A DNA stretch of 64,000 nucleotides, from assembly GCF_904063065.1 (NCBI RefSeq), contig NZ_CAJFCL010000004.1, forward strand, positions 310,001 to 374,000. The letters are read 5' to 3'. Source of the DNA: Pseudomonas paraversuta (GTDB taxonomy: Bacteria; Pseudomonadota; Gammaproteobacteria; Pseudomonadales; Pseudomonadaceae). The position numbers were made by a program, and so were the translations under genes. The stretch's first letter is position 1. Every line of letters begins with the position of its first letter. A model generated the notes under the pieces. It saw only the letters and a list, made by a program, of their open reading frames with translations, made no database searches and was not told where the DNA came from. Positions 58,046 through 64,000 of this stretch are shown here, in pieces.

Positions 58046-58153
58046 GAATTTCGCGTACAGGATCTGCAGCTACTATTTCACTTCCATCCATTTCTTATAG
58101 GTAACGATGGCGGGCATACTAGGCCGTCCCGTTCCCCAGGTGTCGCCCGCCCC

Positions 58154-59440
58154 ATGCTTCGCGCCCTTATAGCCCTGACCCTCGCATGCCTGCTCCAACC
58201 GGCGTTTGCCGACGAGCGCGCACAAACCCAACAACAGCTGGAAGCTACCCGCCAGGACATTGGCGAGCTAAAAAAACGCCTTGGCCAGCTTCAGCAAGAA
58301 CAATCCGGCGTGCAAAAAGACCTGCGCGGTACCGAAACCGAAATCGGCAAGCTGGAGAAGCAGGTAGAAACCCTGCAAAAAGAACTAAAAAAGAGTGAAG
58401 GCGAGCTGCTGCGCCTAGATAGCGAGAAAAAAAAACTCCACAGCGCAAAACTTGAACAGCAACGCCTGATCGCCATTCAGGCCCGTGCCGCCTATCAGGG
58501 CGGACGTCAGGAATACCTGAAGATGCTGCTCAACCAGCAAAACCCCGAGAAGTTCGCCCGAACCCTCACCTATTACGACTACCTGAGCCAGGCCCGCCTG
58601 GAGCAGCTCAAGAGTTTCAACGAAACCCTGCGCCAACTGGCCAATGTCGAAGCCGACATCAACTTGCAACAGGCCCAGTTGCTGACCCAGAAAAGCAGCC
58701 TCGATGAGCAGCGCGCCGCACTGGATAAAGTCCGCGCAGAGCGCCAGCAAGTGCTGGCCAAACTGAATTCCGACGTTAAAGACCGCGATCAAAAGCTGCA
58801 GGCTCGCGAGCAGGATCAGGCCGATCTGGCTAAAGTCCTCAAGACCATTGAAGAGACCCTCGCCCGCCAGGCCCGTGAAGCCGAGGCAGCGCGGCAAAAA
58901 GCCCTGATTGCCCAGCAGGAAGCAGAGAAGAAACGTCAACGGGAGGCTGAAGCGGTTGCCACCGACGCCCCGCGCAAACCGGTCAAATCGACGCCGGGCG
59001 CCCTGGTTTCGAGTGCCGGCGTGTCCTACGGCGGACCTTTTTCTCAGGCACGGGGCAAACTTCCATGGCCAGTTGATGGTCGATTGCTTGCGCGCTTCGG
59101 TGAAAGCCGTGGTGATGATGCCCGTACCAAGTGGGACGGGGTGATGATCAGCGCCGGTGCAGGCACCCCGGTGCATGCGGTACATGGTGGTCGCGTAGTG
59201 TTTGCCGACTGGCTCCGCGGCGCCGGCCAGCTGGTGATTCTGGACCACGGCAACGGCTACTTGAGCCTGTATGGCCACAACCAGACACTGCTCAAGTCGG
59301 CCGGCGATATCGTTAAAGCCGGAGAGGTGATTTCTACCGTCGGTAACAGCGGTGGTCAGGCGACCCCCGCACTGTATTTTGCTATTCGTCAGCAGGGCCG
59401 CCCCAGCGACCCTGCACAATGGTGTCGCGCTCAAGGATGA
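58154..59440 (+). CDS. envC: Murein hydrolase activator EnvC, degenerate LytM
   Basis: Periplasmic divisome-associated activator of cell-wall amidases, 428 residues. Signal peptide at 1-20 (ending AFA), a long coiled coil of Gln/Glu/Lys/Arg-rich helices at about 21-265, and a C-terminal LytM/M23 domain at about 300-425 (GRLLARFGESR...ILDHGNGYLSLYGH). The zinc ligands of active M23 peptidases are missing: HxxxD reads KWDGVM and HxH reads ALYFAI, so it should be a non-hydrolytic regulator like Escherichia EnvC. ctpA follows, its start 35 bases after the envC stop. Gene order gpmI-envC-ctpA-deacetylase is conserved in Pseudomonas. Confidence 0.93.
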   Translation: MLRALIALTLACLLQPAFADERAQTQQQLEATRQDIGELKKRLGQLQQEQSGVQKDLRGTETEIGKLEKQVETLQKELKKSEGELLRLDSEKKKLHSAKLEQQRLIAIQARAAYQGGRQEYLKMLLNQQNPEKFARTLTYYDYLSQARLEQLKSFNETLRQLANVEADINLQQAQLLTQKSSLDEQRAALDKVRAERQQVLAKLNSDVKDRDQKLQAREQDQADLAKVLKTIEETLARQAREAEAARQKALIAQQEAEKKRQREAEAVATDAPRKPVKSTPGALVSSAGVSYGGPFSQARGKLPWPVDGRLLARFGESRGDDARTKWDGVMISAGAGTPVHAVHGGRVVFADWLRGAGQLVILDHGNGYLSLYGHNQTLLKSAGDIVKAGEVISTVGNSGGQATPALYFAIRQQGRPSDPAQWCRAQG

Positions 59441-59475
59441 GCCCATCACTTTTAAAACGTAGGAGTTCGTTCAAC

Positions 59476-60789
59476 ATGCAGCATTTGTCCCGCCTCAACT
59501 CGCTGGCCCTGATGATCGCTCTGGTGATCGGCTCGCCTCTGGCATTTGCTGCCGAGCCGGCTGCTCATCCGGTGCCTGCCAACAGCGCCAAGGCGCCACT
59601 GCCGCTGGACGAGCTGCGCACATTTGCCGAGGTCATGGACCGGATCAAGGCTGCGTATGTTGAACCTGTGGATGACAAGACCCTGCTCGAAAACGCCATC
59701 AAGGGCATGCTCAGCAACCTTGACCCGCACTCCGCGTACCTGGGCCCTGAAGACTTCGCCGAGCTGCAAGAGAGCACCAGCGGCGAATTCGGCGGGCTTG
59801 GCATCGAAGTCGGCTCCGAAGACGGCAATATCAAGATCGTCTCGCCAATCGACGACACCCCGGCGAGCAAGGCCGGGATTCAGGCCGGCGACTTTATCGT
59901 GAAGATCAACGGCCAGCCCACCCGTGGCCTGAGCATGACCGAGGCGGTCGACCTGATGCGCGGCAAGATCGGTCAGAAAATCACCCTGACCCTGGTGCGT
60001 AATGGCGGCACGCCGTTCGACGTGACCCTGACCCGCGCCAACATTCAGGTCAAAAGCGTCAAGAGCCAGCTGCTTGAAGACGGCTACGGCTATATCCGCA
60101 TTACCCAGTTCCAGGTCAAGACCGGCGAAGAAGTCGCCGCCGCGCTGTCCAAGCTGCGTCGGGACAACGGCAACAAAAAACTCAAGGGCATCATTCTCGA
60201 CCTGCGCAACAACCCGGGCGGAGTCCTGCAATCGGCCGTTGAAGTGGTGGATCACTTCATCACCAAGGGCCTGATCGTTTACACCAAAGGCCGCATCGCC
60301 AACTCCGAGCTGCGCTTCTCCGCGACCGGCAAAGACCTGAGCGAGGGCGTTCCGCTGGTGGTGTTGATCAACGGCGGCAGCGCCTCGGCATCAGAAATCG
60401 TCGCCGGTGCCCTGCAGGACCAGAAACGTGGCGTGGTGATGGGTACCACCAGTTTCGGCAAAGGCTCGGTGCAAACCGTACTGCCGCTGAACAATGACCG
60501 CGCACTGAAGATCACCACCGCGCTGTACTTCACCCCCAACGGCCGTTCGATCCAGGCCCAGGGCATCGTGCCGGACATCGAAGTCAGCCGCGCCAAGATT
60601 ACCCGCGAGCAAGACACCGAGTACTACAAAGAGGCCGACCTGCAAGGTCACCTCGGCAACGGTAACGGCGGTGCAGACAAGCCCAGCGGTTCTGGCCCCA
60701 AAGCCAAGCCGATGCCGCAGGATGACGACTTCCAGCTGAGCCAGGCCCTGAGCCTGCTCAAAGGCCTGAGCATTACGCGCGGCAACTGA
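59476..60789 (+). CDS. ctpA: Carboxyl-terminal processing protease (S41)
   Basis: Periplasmic tail-specific protease, 437 residues from MQHLSRLNSLALMIALV with TAGGAG nine bases upstream. Signal peptide 1-25 (AFA), PDZ domain about 95-180 (GEFGGLGIEVGSEDG...), and catalytic dyad Ser304 in GGSASASEIVAGAL with Lys329 in TTSFGKGSVQT; the spacing of 25 matches Prc/CTP proteases. LDLRNNPGGVL near 241-251 is the S41 core. A low-complexity Gly/Asn/Lys/Pro tail near 395-415 precedes the end. In P. aeruginosa CtpA degrades cell-wall hydrolases with an LbcA partner, which is not encoded here. Confidence 0.96.
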   Translation: MQHLSRLNSLALMIALVIGSPLAFAAEPAAHPVPANSAKAPLPLDELRTFAEVMDRIKAAYVEPVDDKTLLENAIKGMLSNLDPHSAYLGPEDFAELQESTSGEFGGLGIEVGSEDGNIKIVSPIDDTPASKAGIQAGDFIVKINGQPTRGLSMTEAVDLMRGKIGQKITLTLVRNGGTPFDVTLTRANIQVKSVKSQLLEDGYGYIRITQFQVKTGEEVAAALSKLRRDNGNKKLKGIILDLRNNPGGVLQSAVEVVDHFITKGLIVYTKGRIANSELRFSATGKDLSEGVPLVVLINGGSASASEIVAGALQDQKRGVVMGTTSFGKGSVQTVLPLNNDRALKITTALYFTPNGRSIQAQGIVPDIEVSRAKITREQDTEYYKEADLQGHLGNGNGGADKPSGSGPKAKPMPQDDDFQLSQALSLLKGLSITRGN

Positions 60790-60790
60790 G

Positions 60791-61573
60791 ATGCGTTTTT
60801 CGTCGCTGCTTGCCCTGCTCTGCTGCCTGACCGGTGCCGCCCACGCGGCGCCGGCCAGCCCGGCCGCAACACCGCACAAGGCTTACCTGAGCCTGATCAT
60901 TGATGACCTTGGGCAAAACCTGCCACGGGACCGCCGCGTGCTGGCGTTGCCCGGCCCGGTCACCACCGCCGTGATGCCCGACACCCCCCATGCCGCCGAA
61001 TTTGCCCGTGAAGCCCACAAGGCCGGCAAGATCGTCATCTTGCACATGCCCATGGACCCGGCGACCGGCCCGTTTGCCTGGCACCCCGACTTGCCGATCG
61101 ACGAACTGGCAAAGCGCCTCGAGGCTGCCTTCAAGGCCGTGCCCTACACCAGTGGAATCAACAACCACATGGGCAGCCGCATGACCTCACAGCCACAGGC
61201 CATGGCCTGGCTGATGGAAAACCTGCAGCAACGGCACAAGTTCTTCGTCGACAGCCGCACCAGCGCCCAGACGGTCGCCGCGGCCCAGGCGCAGAAGATT
61301 GGCCTGGCCAGCGTGTCGCGGGATGTATTTCTGGACGATGTGCGGACCGAAGAGGCGATTGCCGTTCAACTGCAAACTGCGATCAAGCTGGCGCATAAAC
61401 AAGGATCGGCAGTGATGATCGGTCATCCCTACCCCCAGACCCTTGCCGTACTTGAACGCGAATTGCCCAAGCTCAAGGCCCAGGGCATTGAGTGGATCGA
61501 TATCAGGCAAATGATCGGCGTGCGCAGCAACAAGGCCATGGCCGGACACGGCAAGGACGGGGTTTACCGCTAA
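60791..61573 (+). CDS. Divergent polysaccharide deacetylase family protein
   Basis: Secreted protein of 260 residues in the divergent polysaccharide deacetylase (DUF610/YibQ) family. Signal peptide about 1-22 (LLALLCCLTGAAHAAPA). Family motifs: YLSLIIDDLGQNLPRDRRVLALPGPVTTAVMP near 36-67 with the metal-type DD, AGKIVILHMPMDP near 78-90, GINNHMGSRMT near 121-131, and VMIGHPYPQTL near 213-223. It starts one base after the ctpA stop, so it is co-transcribed with envC and ctpA, suggesting an envelope or peptidoglycan role. No proven substrate. Confidence 0.9.
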   Translation: MRFSSLLALLCCLTGAAHAAPASPAATPHKAYLSLIIDDLGQNLPRDRRVLALPGPVTTAVMPDTPHAAEFAREAHKAGKIVILHMPMDPATGPFAWHPDLPIDELAKRLEAAFKAVPYTSGINNHMGSRMTSQPQAMAWLMENLQQRHKFFVDSRTSAQTVAAAQAQKIGLASVSRDVFLDDVRTEEAIAVQLQTAIKLAHKQGSAVMIGHPYPQTLAVLERELPKLKAQGIEWIDIRQMIGVRSNKAMAGHGKDGVYR

Positions 61574-61611
61574 GCCCCCTGCCCTCCCTGCTTTCCACCC
61601 TACCTACCTCC

Positions 61612-61676
61612 CTGTAGGAGCGAGCTTGCTCGCGAGCTCTTCAATGTAAAGCTCGCGAGCAAGCTCGCTCCTACAG
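61612..61676. repeat. REP doublet, family A
   Basis: CTGTAGGAGCGAGCTTGCTCGCGAGCT and AGCTCGCGAGCAAGCTCGCTCCTACAG arms with a short AT-rich centre: nearly the consensus of family A. It separates convergent deacetylase and binding-protein genes. Confidence 0.92.
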
Positions 61677-61703
61677 ATCAGATCAGGTCAGGTCAGGTCA
61701 GGC
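61676..61703. repeat. Pentanucleotide tandem repeat (RATCA/GGTCA)
   Basis: Two GATCA units followed by three GGTCA units and a partial GGCTCA, ending at the stop codon of the minus-strand binding-protein gene and abutting the REP doublet. Confidence 0.8.
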
Positions 61704-62459
61704 TCAGAGGTATTTGTCGCTGATCTTGTCAACCACACCTTCGGCCCGCAACTGATCCAGGGCCTTCTGCAACCTGACCACCACCTCATCCGGCACCTCT
61801 TTATTCAACGCCAGATAAAGCTGCGCCTGATTGAAACGCAGTACGGTCTTGAACCCCGAAATACCTACCTGACGCGCCAAAAATCGGCCTGCCGGATCAC
61901 CTGTGGCCCACAGGTCAATCTGACCGGCCTGCAGCTTTCTGGCGTTGTCCTGATCGCGCAGCACAATCACCGGCGCCATCCCTTTTTCTTCCAGGGCCAG
62001 GGCAATGGCATCACCCTTATAGGCGCCTACCTTGTACTGCCGGGCCTGCTCAAGGGAGGTCAGGGTAATAGGGCTATTGGCCCGGGCCAGCAACACCCAG
62101 TCATCCGGGCCGATGGGCCCGACCCATTTGAACAAGGCTTCGCGCTCGGGGATCCGGGCCGTGACGAACACGCCATAATCGGGATTATCCAGGGCAAGGT
62201 GATAGATGCGCTCCCAGGGGAAACGCAGGGTCATGCTGTAACCGATATCGGCCCGTTTGAAGGTTTCGCGCAGAACTTCGACGGCAATGCCTTCCAGGTT
62301 CTGGTTCTGGGCAAAGTTCTTGCCGTTCTTGGCCATGTTGTACGGCGGGAAGTTTTCAGTCAGCAGCACCAGCGAGTAACGCGAAGTATCAGCTGCAAAA
62401 ACAGCACTCGTCAGGCACAGGGCAGAAGTGGCGAGAGCGAGCAACAAAGGTTTGAACAT
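61704..62459 (-). CDS. Periplasmic solute-binding protein, SBP_bac_3-like
   Basis: Secreted binding protein of 251 residues from MFKPLLLALATSALCLTSAVFAADT, signal peptide about 1-22. The mature domain (YSLVLLTENFPPYNMAKNGK...LEGIAVEVLRETFKRADIGYSMTLRFPWERIYHLAL) is the transporter-type fold often found outside transport operons. No permease is near. Ligand unknown; it may serve a signalling or orphan uptake role. The pentanucleotide repeat starts right at its stop codon. It lies 63 bp upstream of, and in the same strand as, the hisF stop. Confidence 0.85.
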   Translation of the reverse strand: MFKPLLLALATSALCLTSAVFAADTSRYSLVLLTENFPPYNMAKNGKNFAQNQNLEGIAVEVLRETFKRADIGYSMTLRFPWERIYHLALDNPDYGVFVTARIPEREALFKWVGPIGPDDWVLLARANSPITLTSLEQARQYKVGAYKGDAIALALEEKGMAPVIVLRDQDNARKLQAGQIDLWATGDPAGRFLARQVGISGFKTVLRFNQAQLYLALNKEVPDEVVVRLQKALDQLRAEGVVDKISDKYL

Positions 62460-62522
62460 GACAGACGACCTAAATCCATGGCGTGCCCAAGAGTGCCGTG
62501 GGCCCGCCATGCTGTCCAGTGC

Positions 62523-63293
62523 CTAGCGCACCACAATCCCGCGCTCAGCCATGTAGGCCTTGGCCTCTGGCACGGTGTATTCGCCAAAGTGGAAAATACT
62601 CGCCGCCAGTACCGCGCTGGCATGGCCCTCGAGGATGCCGTCCGCCAGGTGCTGCAGGTTGCCGACACCGCCCGAAGCGATCACTGGAATACCCAGCGCA
62701 TCGCTGATGGCACGGGTCACGCCCAGGTCGAAGCCGCTTTTCATGCCGTCCTGATCCATGCTGGTCAGCAGGATCTCACCGGCCCCCAGGCCTTCCATCT
62801 TCATCGCCCACTCGACTGCATCGAGCCCGGTCGGCTTGCGCCCGCCATGGGTGAAGATTTCCCAGCGCGGGGTTTCGCCCGGCAAGGAAACCTTCTTCGC
62901 ATCAATCGCCACCACGATGCACTGGGAACCAAAATGCTGCGCCGCCTCCCCCACGAACTCGGGGTTGAACACCGCTGCAGTATTGATCGAGACCTTGTCG
63001 GCACCGGCATTGAGCAAGTTGCGAATGTCTTGAATGCAACGCACGCCACCGCCCACGGTCAGCGGGATAAACACCTGGCTGGCCATGCGCTCGACGGTAT
63101 GCAACGTGGTGTCACGGCCGTCGACGCTGGCAGTGATGTCGAGAAAGGTAATCTCGTCGGCACCCTGCTCGTCATAGCGACGGGCAATTTCCACCGGGTC
63201 ACCGGCATCGCGAATGTTCTCGAACTTGACGCCCTTGACGACCCGGCCGTTATCCACGTCCAGGCAAGGGATGATGCGTTTGGCCAGCGCCAT
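62523..63293 (-). CDS. hisF: Imidazole glycerol phosphate synthase cyclase subunit
   Basis: With HisH converts PRFAR plus glutamine-derived ammonia to imidazole glycerol phosphate and AICAR. (beta/alpha)8 barrel of 256 residues from [21 protein letters not shown]; catalytic Asp11 is in CLDVDNG, and the second catalytic Asp near 130 is in [17 protein letters not shown] or its neighbour region [15 protein letters not shown] lies seven bases before the ATG. It follows hisA by 10 bp. Confident of family; exact residue numbering is approximate. Confidence 0.97.
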   Translation of the reverse strand: MALAKRIIPCLDVDNGRVVKGVKFENIRDAGDPVEIARRYDEQGADEITFLDITASVDGRDTTLHTVERMASQVFIPLTVGGGVRCIQDIRNLLNAGADKVSINTAAVFNPEFVGEAAQHFGSQCIVVAIDAKKVSLPGETPRWEIFTHGGRKPTGLDAVEWAMKMEGLGAGEILLTSMDQDGMKSGFDLGVTRAISDALGIPVIASGGVGNLQHLADGILEGHASAVLAASIFHFGEYTVPEAKAYMAERGIVVR

Positions 63294-63303
63294 GCCGTTC
63301 TCC

Positions 63304-64000
63304 TCAGGCCTTGTAGGCGTCGCAGAAGGCTTGCGCCTCAGCCACGTCCAGGGTGCCTTCGTAAATCGCACGGCCGGTGATGGCACCGACGATACCGGGC
63401 GCTTTGGCGTCCATCAGGGCTTTGATATCACCCAGGTTATGGATACCGCCCGAAGCGATCACAGGAATGCTGGTGGCTGCTGCCAGGGCCGCGGTGTAGC
63501 TCACGTTGCAGCCCTGCATCATGCCGTCTTTGGCAATGTCGGTATAAACGATGGCCGATACGCCGTCAGCTTCAAAACGCTTGGCCAGGTCGATGACCTG
63601 AATGGTGCTCACTTCAGCCCAGCCATCAGTGGCGACGAAGCCGTCCTTGGCGTCCATGCCGACAATGATTTTGCCGGGGAAGGCGCGGCAGGCTTCAGCC
63701 ACAAACTCAGGGTTCTTCACGGCTTTGGTGCCCAGAATCACGTAGCTGACGCCAGCCTTGACGTAATGCTCGATGGTTTCCAGCGAGCGGATGCCGCCAC
63801 CGATCTGGATCGGCAACTGCGGGTAGCGCCTGGCGATGGCAGTCACCACCTCGCCATTGACCGGCATGCCTTCGAAGGCGCCGTTCAGGTCAACCAGGTG
63901 CAGGCGGCGGCAACCGCCCTCTACCCATTTGGCGGCCATGCTCACCGGGTCATCGGAGAACACGGTGGAGTCTTCCATACGGCCCTGGCGCAGACGTACA
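63304..64000 (-). CDS. hisA: HisA, phosphoribosylformimino-AICAR-P isomerase (5' end beyond window)
   Basis: Amadori isomerase in histidine synthesis upstream of HisF. The visible part covers about 232 residues. It enters the window in the middle of [19 protein letters not shown], so only about a dozen N-terminal residues (normally MLIIPAIDLKDG) lie outside. Motifs: [58 protein letters not shown] and [18 protein letters not shown]. It is not truncated biologically, only by the window edge. Same strand as hisF with a 10-bp gap. Confidence 0.96.
   Translation of the reverse strand, partial: VRLRQGRMEDSTVFSDDPVSMAAKWVEGGCRRLHLVDLNGAFEGMPVNGEVVTAIARRYPQLPIQIGGGIRSLETIEHYVKAGVSYVILGTKAVKNPEFVAEACRAFPGKIIVGMDAKDGFVATDGWAEVSTIQVIDLAKRFEADGVSAIVYTDIAKDGMMQGCNVSYTAALAAATSIPVIASGGIHNLGDIKALMDAKAPGIVGAITGRAIYEGTLDVAEAQAFCDAYKA

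Overview
The window is a gene-dense, GC-rich stretch of a Pseudomonas chromosome, most likely from the fluorescens/putida side of the genus. The evidence is the complete five-step hut pathway with HutF and HutG, the opgGH, ompR-envZ-tex, rimBK, glnA-ntrBC and secB-grxC-gpmI-envC-ctpA-hisFA blocks, and three families of Pseudomonas-type REP palindromes between genes. I see no tRNA, rRNA, transposase, prophage or CRISPR array. This is core chromosome; the accessory signal is in the intergenic repeats and regulatory sites.

Layout. 1-7000: an amino-acid binding protein, opgG-opgH (periplasmic glucans), dtd and pip. 7100-18730: the histidine utilisation locus. On the minus strand it reads hutC-hutD, then hutU, an NCS1-type transporter (hutTu-like), hutH, an APC-type transporter (hutTh-like), hutI and hutG. 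hutF diverges from hutC. Histidine becomes urocanate (HutH), imidazolone propionate (HutU), formiminoglutamate (HutI), formylglutamate (HutF), and finally glutamate plus formate (HutG). A good sigma-54 promoter and an overlapping TGTA-N2-TACA operator precede hutU, and a similar operator lies between hutC and hutF. 18790-22500: a RecQ-type helicase without HRDC, a subtilisin-like lipoprotein and a DUF1493-like protein. 22560-27450: pckA, hslO, hslR, rimB-rimK. 27530-34550: ompR-envZ, tex, a thioesterase and gshA. 34600-39640: argA, argE, a CYTH-CHAD triphosphatase and two lipoproteins. 39830-44220: fbp, glgP and a YkgJ-type cysteine cluster protein.

44236-45190 is a tandem array of about ten REP doublets (REPINs) with a 91-92 bp period and a 275 bp higher-order duplication. 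It lies between the YkgJ gene and the typA terminator and is the most unusual DNA in the window. 45260-53660: typA, thiI and the nitrogen-control block glnA (sigma-54 promoter), a DUF4124-like protein, ntrB (perfectly spaced NtrC site upstream) and ntrC. 54060-64000: a small membrane protein whose start codon overlaps that of divergent trmL, then secB-grxC-rhodanese, gpmI, envC-ctpA-divergent deacetylase, a solute-binding protein, hisF and a hisA cut by the window edge.

No previously undescribed protein system is evident. The observations most worth following are the REPIN array, the REP placed between ompR and envZ, the hairpin inside the hut operon, and the stacked sigma-54/HutC control region of hutU. 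Start codons were chosen from ribosome-binding sites and family length; several genes start at GTG or TTG.
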